From the NCBI GenBank assembly GCA_032207245.1, contig CM063506.1:18334682-18398681 (forward strand): DNA of 64,000 bases. The letters are read 5' to 3'. Of the stretch, positions 25,000 to 38,053 are shown piece by piece. The stretch's first letter is position 1, and each line of letters starts with the position of its first letter. The translations under genes and the position numbers were made by a program. The notes beneath the pieces were generated by a model, which ran no database searches, was not told where the DNA came from, and worked only from the letters and a program-made list of their open reading frames with translations. The DNA is from Pardosa pseudoannulata. Its lineage: Eukaryota > Arthropoda > Arachnida > Araneae > Lycosidae.

Positions 25000-25066
<67 letters not shown>
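24894..25066. repeat. Two (TA)n microsatellite tracts around a short unique spacer
   Basis: Pure TA dinucleotides occupy about 24894-24960 and 24992-25066, separated by a spacer with GGAGGGATAAAATCAAAATTA. A closely similar spacer (GGAGGGAAAAATCAAAATTA) recurs near 27163-27182, upstream of another CA/TA tract. Confidence 0.95.
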
Positions 25067-25068
<2 letters not shown>

Positions 25069-25500
25069 TTATATACATGTAAGATAGGCGAGATTCATCA
25101 AAATAAACAACATATTTTATTTCTGCTGACGATACATCAGATCAATACAACAGGCAAAACTTATAGAACATCGTGAACACACACTTTTTAAGTAGGGATT
25201 TCTCAGGTAAAAAGAATACGAGTAATCCCTAAGCAGATTTGATCACGGGATAAAAATTACGTATTTGACAGAACTTATTTTGAAGAGTGATTGATAAAAT
25301 GCTTTGGATAACTTCACTTTAGAAGATAATTTGTGGACTCTTCATATGGTTCCGAAAGAAAGTTTTAAATAATCAATTAAAAGAGTTTTTATTGTTAAAA
25401 TATTAGTAAATCAATTTTATGTATGTATGTAATATGGGCGAGACTTATTCAAAATCACAACACATTTTATTTCTGGACAACGAATAACACAGGCCTGCGA

Positions 25501-26059
25501 TGAAAAAAATACAAGGGATGTGACATCTAAACTTAACGTATTTTTTAGTACTGATTTTGAAAATAATCATTAAAAATGTCTATCACGTCACATTTTTTTG
25601 AAAAATTGAATTTTATGTAGTTTTATATGAATATTTCTCACGTATTTTGCTTTCATACTTTCCTTTGTGTTTTGACATTTTACAGCCTCTCTAAACGCGC
25701 AATGTTCATCATCCCCTCTCCCGTCGCAATCGCTGTTAAAATATAGTATTCACCTCATGTAAGCACCAGTACTTAGTCTGTAAAAGAGAACTTCATGAAA
25801 AAAAAATATTGCCAAAAACCTCTATTGAAAAAAAAACATATTCAGTAAAGAAACATAAGATCCCAGAATCATTTATTTGTACAAAAATCCAAAGGCTATT
25901 CAGAAAAAAATAATCTCTATAAATGCATTTAAAAAAATTTATAGACTCAAAAATCTTAAAGCTGTCTATCATCAAGGAAACCAATGCTCTGTGCCAAATA
26001 CAAAATTTAAAAGAAAATGAAAAAAGCTCTTAAAAAATAAAAAAATAAAATATCATCAG
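25501..26059. other. A+T-rich DNA between duplicate copies
   Basis: From about 25790 the sequence is unusually rich in A homopolymers. No gene was recognised. Confidence 0.45.
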
Positions 26060-27100
26060 TGAAAAAACCATGGGTTGTGCAAAAAAAAAACAAATACAAA
26101 AATTTTTTTATTTGTATCAGTTGACAATATTTCAAATAGATTGATGGATAAAAAATCTGCCAGTTTCACCAAATGTAAAAAGAAAACTTAGTTTCAAAAA
26201 ATATTACTGACATAAAAAATTTCTAATAAACATTAAAGTGTGATTTAATTAATATTTCATGGTTAGTTTCTAAAGCCAATTGAAAGAGGGACATCGTAGG
26301 ACTAGCAAATCCGAAACTTATAACACACACTATGACATTAAAAGAAGAGAATTTGGCTTCAAAAGTTAACAAAAGATCCTAAATTTAAAAGAATTTTGGC
26401 AACATGCTGATCAAGTGTTGCTGTTTCCCTCCTGATTTATTTTTCATAATATTTAATCCGTCACTACAGGGTCCCCACCAATGAGATATGGAGAGAAAAT
26501 AAAGGTAGGTTAACACTATGAATGTTGTTGCGGACAGTGGAAGATTGAACATAAAAAAGAACGTCAAAAAGAAATTTTGCGCCGATATGTTTTATGTGTC
26601 GATGAGCTAGAATTTTGTGAAAAAAAAATTTTTCATATGTGCTATATATATATATATAATAAAATATAAAAAACAAATTTTTTTTTTAGGACTGTTTTTC
26701 TTATATAATGTAAAAAATTTCAATAAACAACTTTTTTTTCTCGCCCTGTGCAGCTCATGCGCCCTGGTTGCGATAGTTTTCATTTATATACAAAATGTAT
26801 ACACACATTTTTAAGTAGTTGTTGTAAAAAAATACGATAATCATAAACAGATTTAAACTCACGGATAAAAATTATATACAGCACTTATTTTGAAGAGTGA
26901 TGATAAAATGCTTTTAACTTTCTAGAAGAAATTACTCTCAGAGTTCGAAATAATTTTACAAAAATATTAAAAAAGAAATAGTAAAAATTTTATGTATTTT
27001 TAAAAAACTCATTCAAAATCTCCACATTTTATTTCGCAGGCCTGTGTAATCCCTAAGCACAATTGATCATGTGATAAAAAAAAATAATAATGTTTAAAGA
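26060..27100 (+). repeat. Large duplicated segment, copy 2 (decayed or poorly resolved)
   Basis: It keeps the same block order as copy 1 but many short stretches are missing and A or T runs are long. After the (TA)n position it carries ACGGATAAAAATTATATACA, then CACTTATTTTGAAGAGTGA and GATAAAATGCTTTT, matching 25252-25320. It ends with TAATCCCTAAGCA, a word also at 25222, so part of another 350-bp unit is present. Confidence 0.75.
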
Positions 27101-27265
27101 GAACGCGCTAACTATTGACTGAAGTAGTACAGACATAGGCTACGTTAAGTCTATAGCGTTTCTGGAGGGAAAAATCAAAATTACCGTCCAAACCTCAATA
27201 ACATAATTTATAAACAGAAGTTATTAAATTAATATTAAAATATGTAAATAAGGGATTTTAATATT

Positions 27266-28498
<1,233 letters not shown>

Positions 28499-28567
<69 letters not shown>
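28499..28567. repeat. (TA)n microsatellite
   Basis: About 68 bp of uninterrupted TA dinucleotides. Confidence 0.97.
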
Positions 28568-28569
<2 letters not shown>

Positions 28570-30403
28570 ACCCTTTAAAGTAAAAATCATGTAGTAAAGT
28601 AATAGAATAGAAACTTTAGATCTAGAACTTATAGGCAAATATGATAGAATTTGATTTTGAACACTGACTAATTGAAATCCCTTATAATATCTAGAAATTA
28701 TTGTAAAAATATGCCAAAAAAATCGACAATGAAGTTCTATATTTAAATTGTACTGTATTTTAAATAACACATCAGTTAATAATGGTCGAGTGAATCATAT
28801 ATAATTAAATTAGTTTCTACAGTTTTCCAAATTTTCGATAACTATATGCCTGTGGTTACCCATACATCCATTAATACCGGTATCTGCTATTATTTGATAG
28901 GTTTGACACGAGACCACTTTACCCCGCCAACTTGGCGACCAAACCTTTTTTTCTCCTTATCTCGTGGTGTCATCATTAAAAATTATGTTCTACTTGTATC
29001 CTGTTGTCCTTGTGGATCAATTGTGTTACGTATAATAGCTGTTAATTATTATTGATTTACAATCTAGTAAAATTAAATATATTTACGGAGGAGATGTGCC
29101 TATGTCACAGTCCCTGTCGCCACAGTTTTTATCCGACTAAAAAAATTTGGAATTTTTTAATTATCGACAAATAATGATGGAATAAAATTATGGAAATAAC
29201 GTGTTTATCATAAACGTATAGCTAAAGAAATCAAGTATTTTATACAATTTTAATGTCATTAAAGTACAACAATTAATACTATTTGAAACAGAATGAAACA
29301 CTAATTTTAGGAAAATTTATAGATGAAAACACAAAAATATGCTTAACATTTTAAACAGTTTTAACCAAAGAAAATCTTTTAGTAATATTTACCGTTTAAA
29401 TGACTGTAATGATTAAATTATCTCAATTTTTACAAGAAAGACAAATTATTTTGCCCCAATTACCAGAAAATCACCGAAATTAGCGATAAAAAGACAAAAC
29501 ACCGTGTGCTCAGTGCATATGAACTTGATTTTCTAATTTAGTTCGATAAACAATGCCGATTTTACTGAAAATTATAAAGGATGAAAGCCATATTCGATCC
29601 TTTCTTTCTGTTTAGATGAAAACTCCAATAAAAGTCGTAAAAAAAAATTAGCAAGGGACTATTCTAGTGGAATGCCAGAATTATCCAGAATTATTACCAG
29701 AAATTATCCAGATTGTATAATTTTTTAAAAATAATATTTATTCCTTTTTACTTACTATCTTACAGCATCCCGTAAATCATGCTTCGAAAGCACCATTTTT
29801 TTATTTCGGCAAAGTGAATAAAAATATGTTTAGGTCACATCTTTGGTTGCCAAACGATAAAAATATATGTCACAAATAATTACAGAAATTCACGAGAATT
29901 GGTTTGCCATTTCGGAAACCATGGCAACATAAAAATAATAAAAGATTAAACTCTTGCATCTGTTTTATAATGGGATGTAATTATTCTGGACTTTTTCATT
30001 CAGATTGTAAAATTTTATCGATTGCATTGAAAACTTAATTGTATTTAGGCCAAAGTTTGAGCACCATTTGGGTGGATTTTAATTAATATCTTCGTTATAG
30101 TGCTACAGTTGTTAAATTTATAGATAAATATTCCCCAAATTTATTTGCATCTACTGACACCCGTTTTGACCCGTTTTTGAGGAGTTCAAACCAGAGACAG
30201 ACAGACGCTGGCAGATTTTAATACAATTAAGATGATTGCAGTTTTTCGCCATTTCTGATCTACTGCATTAAGTTTATAATTTATTCAAAAAGTTACCTTT
30301 AAGATAACCTTTTGTTACAAGTAACATAGACAAAATTTAGACATTATTAATGTAAAAAATTACAAAGGATCCGACTAGAACAGCTATGAAGTAATTCCAT
30401 GAC
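28568..30403. other. A+T-rich noncoding DNA
   Basis: The open frame at 28846-29055 has no recognisable domain. The rest has no supported feature. Confidence 0.5.
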
Positions 30404-30556
30404 GGGAAAAGGAAGAGACGGCGCCTTAAGTTGACCTGGCGTCTGATGGCCATCCAGGAAAGAAATGCATTTAGCTGGGGAGTGCCTAAGATGAAGACAT
30501 TGAACTGGAAGGGCTGGAACGCAACACTGGGGGCCTCAAGCATACCTGAGTGTTAG
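30404..30556 (+). pseudogene. Non-LTR retrotransposon ORF2 extreme C-terminus
   Basis: This 50-codon in-frame segment begins GKRKRRRRLKLTWRL and continues with FSWGVPKMKTLNWKGW and ATLGAS, then a stop at 30554-30556. Many LINE reverse transcriptases end with a basic K-R-x-R-G-R-P-x-x-T-W-R motif. About 20 residues later comes a W-G-x-x-x-x-L-A-x-x-R-x-x-W segment, then A-L-C. The match in order and spacing is good. Nothing upstream continues the frame, so this is an isolated 5'-truncated fragment. The minus-strand frame across the same DNA (30337-30543) is its shadow. Confidence 0.6.
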
Positions 30557-30679
30557 AAGACAGAAAAATAATGTAAAAAATTATAAATTATGAAATTTGA
30601 ACATGTAGATACCGATTAACCGACAATCTAATTTTTTAATCATCAAATTTTAAAAATCATATTATACGTTAAACATATG

Positions 30680-30865
30680 GAAATATATACTTTTGTAGTA
30701 TAAATGTAATACTATAATGTCTTCTTTTCTTTGGAGAAGCAATTGTTGAAAATAATGTATAAGAACAGCTTTGAAATATATACTGTTGTAGCATAAATGT
30801 CATACTATAATGTCTTCTGTTTTTTGGAGAAGCAATTGTCGAAAATAATGTATAAGAACAGCTTT
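30680..30865. repeat. Tandem duplication, two units of 93 bp
   Basis: GAAATATATACT(T/G)TTGTAG starts at 30680 and 30773. Both units run through ATGTCTTCT, TTGGAGAAGCAATTGT and AATGTATAAGAACAGCTTT with only a few substitutions. The second unit ends 12 bp before the Tc1-like element. Confidence 0.93.
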
Positions 30866-30877
30866 ACTCAGATTGTA

Positions 30878-32050
30878 CACGATCCAGTCATATTAAGGTG
30901 ACCACCAACTACATTTGACGTCAACGTTAAATAAGTTATCGGAGAATGCAAGGTTCAACAATAAAATTTGGTGGATTTATAAAGTGTGCATTCGGAAAAT
31001 ATTTCATTTTTTACGGTCATGCGGAATAAAGCGATTTATCCGACGGGTAGGGGCATTCCCGAAAAGCTTAATTTTGTAAACTTTTTGTTGGCATCCATGG
31101 TAAAAGTATACCCTACATAACAAAATGGCCCTATCGAAAATCAGCGATGTGATCCAAAATCAGCGTCAAATGTTGGGCACTAAGGGCCATAGATGGCAAA
31201 GGTAAACAACGGCTATTTCATGCGATGTTTTCAGGCGAATAGACGTGAAACCCTTAAGCAATTGACCACCCAAATGAACGAAGGGGCTACTAACAGCAAT
31301 TCCACAACGACTGTTCAGCGAACTTTTCTGCATATGGGACTCCAAAGCAAATGTCTGGTTAATGCACCTATGCTGACTGCTGTTCATAGGCGAAGGCGGG
31401 AGTTTGCCCGCCAGTACAACATGGTTTCTACTGAATAGATACAAGTGGCTTTTTTGATGAATCATATTTTATGCTCCATAGAACAGATGCAAGTGAGCAT
31501 ATACGACTTGAAACTTCTGATTACAAACACCCTAGAAGAATTTCAAGAAGGATCCAAGCTGGAGGAAGGAGAATTGTGTTCTGGGGAATGTTTTCGTGGT
31601 ATTCTCTGGGTTCACTGATAGTTGTGGAATGAACGATGGATCAACACAATCTCTATCTTTATTATCACACGGCTCTATATTTATTATCCTTGTGGACCAT
31701 GTTCAACCTGGTATATGAATTATGTTCCCTCAGGATTATGAAATCCACTAGCAGGACAATACGACGTGTCATAAAGCTCTCAAAGAGAACCAGGATTATA
31801 TTACAGTACCCTTTGGCCAGAATATTCCTCGATCTTGCACCCAATCGAGAATTTGTGGGACCACATCGATCGGGTTGTTCACACCATCCGTGTAATTTAG
31901 CGAAGCTATCCACAGAACTGAGGTTGGCATGGCCCAACATCCCAGTGTACCATTTTAGGAAACTTTTCCTGCAAGCCTAGCAGTGGTCTGCTCTGCGAAT
32001 GGTGGTTATCCTGAATTTTAACAGGTAGTGACATTAACGTCCCTCGAATG
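30878..32050 (+). mobile_element. Tc1-like transposon, degenerate
   Basis: A broken Tc1 transposase frame fills the interior. The left end follows TA (30876-30877) and carries CATATTAAGGTGACCACC. The right end, reverse-complemented, carries GACGTTAATGTCACTACC before a TA at 32051-32052. Both begin with CAC. The shared block TTAA-GT-AC-ACC supports inverted repeats, but the outer 15 bp differ, so exact ends are uncertain. The implied length of about 1.17 kb is a little below normal for Tc1-like elements of this type. Confidence 0.7.
31125..32021 (+). pseudogene. Tc1-family transposase, frameshifted and interrupted
   Basis: The second helix-turn-helix half is clear (RRETLKQLTTQMNEGA, TTTVQRTFLHMGL, APMLTAVHRRRREFARQY), read from about 31193. 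A TAG at 31436-31438 follows where a Trp is expected. Next comes AFFDESYF, with the first catalytic Asp, and HRTDASEHIRLE. WGMFSWYSLGSL lies near 31580-31620. The segment with the second Asp (31640-31790) is badly shuffled in frame. The third acidic site survives as DLAPNREFVG, where the family has an Asp-Leu-Asn-Pro-Ile-Glu-type motif. The C-terminus reads in another frame to a stop at 32019-32021. Several frameshifts and stops rule out activity. Confidence 0.88.
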
Positions 32051-32051
32051 T

Positions 32052-33060
32052 ATGTGTTTTTTGTTAGCAGAAACTTATTAAAACTGCAACAAATTATGTA
32101 ACATTGAAATATCTCATAAGGTGATATATTATTTTTGGAGACCAAAATATCTTCCTTATAACAGCCTTTTTTTCATACTCTTAAAATTAAAAGCTCTATT
32201 TCTTTTATAATGAACAACATTTTGCTTAATAACACTCTAGCTATGAAAAAGACTTAGTTTTCTCCTTTAAATTTGCATATTTTAAAACATAATATAAAAA
32301 AAGTATACCAACTGAAAGGATTGAAATTCATTAACCGGCATGATAACTTTTGAAATTTATATATATATTTTTTTTTATCAAATTGAAGTAAAATATCTGC
32401 CATATTCTGAAAATCAAAATTTTAAAAAGGTACCTGACATTTTAAAATTAAAAAAAGACTGAAAACTGGGAAGATATTGATAAATAAAAAATAGCTTTTA
32501 TAATGATATAAAATAAAATATATTGTTCCTATTTATATAATTAAGGTCCACAGAGTTAAAAAAAGCTATTATCTGCCACTTAGTTTAAAAAATTAGTTTT
32601 TATTTTACACATTTTAAAAGTTGTTTTGTGGTTAAACAAATTTTTATTTTTTTAAATTGTATTTCAGGCTTTTAAAACTTTTTTCCTTCCTATAGCGAAA
32701 TTAAATAACTTTCATAAAATTAAATCCCTATTAATAAACTAGGACAACTTTTATTATAAACAGAGTGAAACATTTTATTTTATAACAACTCAAAATAGGG
32801 TGAAATAATGAAGACTTTTCTGATCGAAAAGTTTTATGTCCGCTTAACACTTTAAAAATATAATTAAATATCTAAAAATGTAAGTAATAAAATAATTGCT
32901 TTAATGGCTTAAAAAGTTTTCATTAAAAGTATCGTTTTATGCTAAGGTTATGATACTCAAAATGCAAACTTTAGTATTGCTTTATTGCATATTAGAGTCG
33001 TGAAGGTAGAAATTTATAAAAACTCTCAAATAACCTGTTTAGCTCTATAAAGCTTAAGGA
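32052..33060. other. A+T-rich noncoding DNA
   Basis: No supported feature. Confidence 0.5.
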
Positions 33061-33600
33061 AAGAGGGGAGAGATATGTGATTCGTTCATCGAAACCCGTT
33101 CACCACTTTAGCTGACATTTACGTTCAACTCAACTTGTTTACGAGTCAACATTTCACGAAGTCAAGCCCCCATGTCCATCAAGCGGGGATTTTCTGCCCG
33201 AACAATGTCAGTAGAACCGCCTCATTAATGGCCATCGATCTGGTTTTGGAACATACCTTTTCCACCCTTTCTCTCCAGCTTTTCCCCATAGAAATAGGCA
33301 GTGCCCGCCTGATAGGGTGCCGCGTAAAACCCGCTTATCCTGATGTATTCCACTAATGACGGAGTACATCGGACGCGGATGGCGTCAATAAATATCTGCC
33401 AGCCAGGCCATAAATGTTCCGAATGGCCTCATCGATTTCCTTGCATTTCTCAATTAGAACCTTCGAACGAAAGCTGGAGATAATCGGGTGAGAAACTCAG
33501 TGGTGTGCCGTTAATCATTAATTGCTGAATTACGGAGCTAAGTTCTCAGCGGCAATATTTTTCAGCTGTAACTGAGAGGTAATACCGTAATTCGAAACAC
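33061..33600. promoter_or_regulatory. G+C-richer ORF-less block, candidate conserved noncoding element
   Basis: About 540 bp have near-balanced base composition and several CpGs inside A+T-rich DNA, yet no long frame and no transposon motif. The one open frame (33135-33356) is unlike any known domain. Homeodomain-type cores are present (TTAATCATTAATTG at about 33513-33526, CATTAATGG at 33223-33231), plus CCATAAATG at about 33409. This composition is common in conserved enhancers of arthropod genomes, but an unknown repeat is equally possible. Confidence 0.3.
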
Positions 33601-35579
33601 ATTAAGCAAATTGCGTGCCATTTTCTCTCTTTAAATTTTAGAAAACTGTACGTTATTGCAGAGAACCATAATCTTGTAACTAACCGTGAAATATGTTTAC
33701 CATTTTATAAATGTTTGATACTATTTGAAAAGTACAATATTTCTGTTTGTTCAATTTGATGAACATGTTATAAAGAAGTCTGCAGAAGTTAGTAAAATTA
33801 TGTACCCTAAGGCATAAGCAAAATCTCCTACACCGAATCATCTGTTATTAACAAAAGTGAAATTCCTAACTAATTGAATTCGCAACTACAACTAATACTT
33901 CTAGACATCCAAGGAGCAAAATTATGAAAGAAATAGAAGTTAATAAAAATAGCAAATGGAGATCTTAAGTATATTTCATTCAAAAGTGACCATACATTTT
34001 GAAACGTTAGCTTGATTAATTGTAAAATATTTCACAAGGTTAAACACTTATGCATTAAATTAAATTGAAATTTTGTCTAAGTGGTTCTCTTAAAAATATT
34101 TGATCATACATTTAATGTTCTTTAGGGAATTTTCTAGACTTCTCAGAAAGCTTGTCTTAATGAAGGAATTAAACTACAGCAATATTATACATTCTTCCTG
34201 CGTAGCCTTTTCAATTTCTATATTTGTTTTTTTTTAAGTTTCTTTTTCATGATTAATTTCCAAACTTTCTATTCTTAAATGTCAGATGATAGTGTTTTTT
34301 GAGGCCTGTACTTTAGCTTGGAAATTAATGAAGTTTGGTGACTTACATAAGACATTATAAAACATGTTTTGGGAGAAAATTGCATATTTTTTTTACATTC
34401 TTATTCAAATATTTTACTAATACTCCAAAAATTACAAGTATTTGGAAAATATTTAATCATATTCTCCATCAACTACAAGCATACTAAAAGTAAAACTAAT
34501 AGTGGAGCATGGTATCATGAACAGCTTAAGAAATTCAGGCTATTCGATGCACCGTAAAATATGTCTACTGGAAAGACAAATGTAATTATATGTTTTATAG
34601 GTTGTTATATCTTGCTTAAAGTAAAGGATGTTTAATAAATAACTACAGGACGCCTTATCTACTCTCTAAAAATTCAGTATAATTATTTTATTATAGCACG
34701 ATCCACATTTGTAATTTTGTCGTCTTGAATTAATATTAAAATTTTAAGCCCCGTCACCTCACTATATAGATTATTAGTAAAAATTAAAATTTTTGATTGA
34801 TACCAACCTAAAGAATATGAATTGTTCTTGCAAGCAAAAAACATTATAACAAAAAAAAAAACATGCTTATTCTCCATACTTGATTTTCTGCTCTCCTGTA
34901 AAACTTATTTAATACATAGGAGTAGTATTTTTTAATATTTAAATAAACTTACCACTTTTATATAGTGTTTATCTTAAGAATTAAGGATTCTTTAGACACA
35001 AACAGTATAAATACAAACTGTGAATTCTTATCGAAAGAAAATACCGATGTGTATAAATTTTGGTTAATTGGATGTTTAAGTATTAATTATTTTATCACTC
35101 TCTCGCAGCTAAATTTATCTTCCGAATTTTGGCACTGCTGACAAATATTCGAGTTGTCCGCTAGAAAAACGGGCCCTAACTTTTGCAATTGTAATAACTA
35201 TTCTAAACTTTAACTACATTTCCATAATGCAGTTTTGTTTGGAATATGAAAATAATACAAGATTAAAATTTATATCTAATTGTATTTATAGTTTATCTCC
35301 TTTGCCTTGAGAATACTCCTTTTTTTCAATAAAAATATCATAGAAAATCGATCCAGTTGTGCAATTAATTCATTTTGTCTTAGAAGAACAGAAATTTTAA
35401 ATATCATTATGCAATTTATAATTCCCGTCGTAAACGAGAAAATTTAGTTACCAAGTTTTCATCTTATGAAAGCTGTCCAAAAGGCACGTAAAATCATAGA
35501 AGAAATCAGGCGACTGCATTTTTGCAAAAATTTAGTTTTCTAACCTTTTCTATTCGGCCAATACCTCACCCTTCGCAGT
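33601..35579. other. A+T-rich noncoding DNA
   Basis: No supported gene or element. The open frames at 34369-34557 and 34683-34877 are low-complexity. Confidence 0.5.
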
Positions 35580-35810
35580 GTATTAAGTCTGGTCACGTTC
35601 TAAGAAACGGAGCCTGGAGATGAAGATGATGGGAAACGGGGGGAATTTCCTCACCCGATTCTCGCACGGGGTGGTTAGAATAGGAAACAGTAGGAAGGGA
35701 GGGGGGATAGAAAGCCCCTGGCCTTTATTTTTATTCTGGAACACAATCTCGACTTGCAGCGGAAACTCTGTTAACTCCTCGTTCCATGTTATCAATCGTG
35801 GTTCTTAGGA
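35580..35810 (+). repeat. G+C-richer interspersed block related to 51412-51500
   Basis: Starting at GGTCACGTTCTAAGA (35591), this aligns with GGTCACGATCTAAGA at about 51416. Both then share CGAGC/CAGC, GAGATGAAGATGAT against GAAGATGAAGATGAT, GGGGGAATTTCC against GTGGAGAATTTCC, and CGATTC. The two copies have the same orientation. A SINE-like or other dispersed repeat is likely; no frame is conserved. Confidence 0.6.
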
Positions 35811-36542
35811 AATATATGAGGAGACAAAGTTTCGTGGCATGTATAATTGATTTATGGTAAAAGATTAAGAAAAAAGAAGAGTTGAATGATTTAATAAATA
35901 TTCATAACAAACCCCCCAAAAATATTTACTTAACACTTGAGTTAAATAAATGCAATTTAAGCATTTTCTAGGCTAAAAGATTTAACAAAAATTTTCATTT
36001 TTGCAAACTAAAAAAAGTACACTGTAGCAGAAAATTGTGCTTTATATTGAAAAATCATAGGTCATCATTAGGAAATATGATGTATCTAAATAAATATTTT
36101 AATGTGTTTTATCATGTACAGAATAAGTCCATAAACTGTTTTTAGGGCAGGGCTAGGTATTAAAAATAATTATGTTCGGTGGGCCAGGTTGCAAATTCAT
36201 ATTGTATCACTTTAGTAGCTACTTTTACTCGTATAATCAATACAAAAATATTATTTTATTAGAAAATAATAATCTCATCCATATAGCATTTATACTCTTT
36301 ATACTCTTTAAGATAGTCATTTTGAATTTTTTAAGATACAGCTAAATACTTAAAAGTCAAAATTACCAAATTTTATGTTTTTTTCAAAGTAATTCCAACA
36401 CCAGTGCCCTTTCGTTAGTGAACCTTCTAAAGCTAAAGCACTCAAACCATCTTGTTTTCTAAAACAATGCAAAATTATAATGTACCCTTTCAACAGAAAA
36501 CCTATTAACATTTTAAGTAGACGATTAGGGGGCAATAGAGTG

Positions 36543-37190
36543 TTACTTTCATATTTAGCCATGGGAAAAATATCTTGGGTAATTCCTAATCTAAGGATCA
36601 ATCATTTATATAAAGATAAAATTGTTTACAAAGCGTTTTAAGTGTCTTTTAAGTATAAAATAAGATATAAATTAAAAATAATAATTTTACTTACATTGCA
36701 ATATACATGTTGATATAATGAAAACTGTTAATAGCTTAAATGCAAGTCCAGTCAGCAAGCTATGTTTTCATTGCAATCATCATCAAATTTTCGTATATTT
36801 ATTCTGAAAACGGTTTCATATATACTTAAGGCATAATACTAGTCTTTTATCACACTTATTTTACTTTGAGTTTTGTTTAATGAAAAGTATGAGATTTGAA
36901 TTAGATTAGAATATATAGAATACTTTCCTGCTAGCCAAATACAAGGACATTCACCGAATATTGCTAAACTTTGCGCTTTTATACATCATAATTTATCTTA
37001 AATTAAAATAGCCGGCAAGTCGTTATAAAAGACTACCTGAAATGACTAATTAAGTTTTCCCAGACTGACGACTGGGTACAAAGCATCTAGACTTGCAATA
37101 ATATGGTAATTTTCATCTGATTATCAAAACTATACAAAGAACATATTTTTCTTCGATAATTTGGTTTTGAATGAATTATTTCCATTAATG
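36543..37190 (+). repeat. Segmental tandem duplication, unit 1
   Basis: This block is repeated at 37413-38053 with an 870-bp offset at the left (CCATGGGAAAAATAT at about 36559 and 37429). The two match at roughly 90% through TACATGTTGATATAATGAAAA, TAGCAAGCTATG-type blocks, ACTAGTCTTTTATCACACTT, CATTCACCGAATATTGC and GACTACCTG(A/G)AATGACT. They diverge abruptly after CATTAATG. Confidence 0.93.
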
Positions 37191-37412
37191 TTGAATAACA
37201 GACCATCTTCTCCTTTTGAATCAATATTTCACGATTTAATGAAATATGAGTCTGTTGAGTAAGAAAATAAGCTTTATTTCAAAATATCTTGTAAATTAAA
37301 TTTCATATTCTTTTAGCTGATGAAATCTTGTATTTTAAAGGAATGAAATAAGGACGTTCACCAACGATTCATATGAGAAGTATACATTATAAATAAAAAT
37401 ACTTTACAATAA

Positions 37413-38053
37413 TTACTTTTATATTTAGCCATGGGAAAAATATGTTAGGTATTTCCTAACCTCAGGATCAGTGATTTGTTTAAAGATAAAACAGAAAGTG
37501 TTTTATGTGTCTTTCAAAGAAAAACGAAAAATAGAGGAAATAGTTTTACTGAAGATTGTAATATACATGTTGATATAATGAAAATTGTTAATAGCTTAAA
37601 TGGAAGTCCAGTTAGCAAGCTATGTTTTCATTGCACTTATCATCAAATTTTCGTACATTTATTCTGAAAACGATTTCTTATATACTTGAGGCTTAATACT
37701 AGTCTTTTATCACACTTATTATATCTTGAGTTTTGCTTAATGAAAAGTATCGTGAGATTTGAATTAGATTAGAATATATAGAATACTTTCCTGCTAGCAA
37801 AATACAAAGACATTCACCGAATATTGCTAAACTTTTCACTTTTATACATCATAATTTATCTGGAATTAAAATAGCCTGCAAGTCGTTATAAAAGACTACC
37901 TGGAATGACTAATTAAGTTTTCCCAGACTGACAACTGGGTATAAAGCAAGTAGACTTTCAATAATATGGTAATTTCATCTGATTATCAAAACTATACAAA
38001 GAACATATTTTTCTTCAATAATTTGGTTTTGAATGAATTATTTCCATTAATGC
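37413..38053 (+). repeat. Segmental tandem duplication, unit 2
   Basis: This is the partner of 36543-37190. Short indels distinguish it, for example extra bases in AAAAGTATCGTGAGATTT. At its right edge it meets a (GA)n stretch (GAGAGAGAGAGAGG, about 38057-38070). The 222 bp between the units are not duplicated, so the event was more complex than a simple head-to-tail copy. Confidence 0.93.

Larger units (their letters stand above)
24086..25500 (+). repeat. Large duplicated segment, copy 1
   Basis: Ordered matches link this block to 26060-27100: AAAAAACCATGGGTT (24116 and about 26064), TTGATGGATAAAA (24238 and about 26140), TTGCGGACAGT (24730 and about 26529), CCGATATGTTTT, TTTCATATGTGC immediately before a (TA)n tract, and ACTTATTTTGAAGAGTGA. 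Copy 1 looks the better preserved. Its right half carries a 350-bp internal repeat: GGCGAGA recurs at 25087 and 25437, each followed by CA(A/T)ATTTTATTTCTG-like sequence. Confidence 0.8.

Noticed and set aside
36147..36190. Sequence resembling a hAT end (CAGGGCTAGGTATT and CGGTGGGCCAGG).
   Set aside because: No matching terminus or target duplication could be found; at best a fragment.
36350..36601. 83-codon minus-strand frame that could be an exon; a segment (RKQDGLSALALEGSL) loosely recalls a WD-repeat protein such as WDR77.
   Set aside because: The resemblance is a handful of residues. The duplicated copy of its N-terminal part carries a stop, and splice sites are not convincing.
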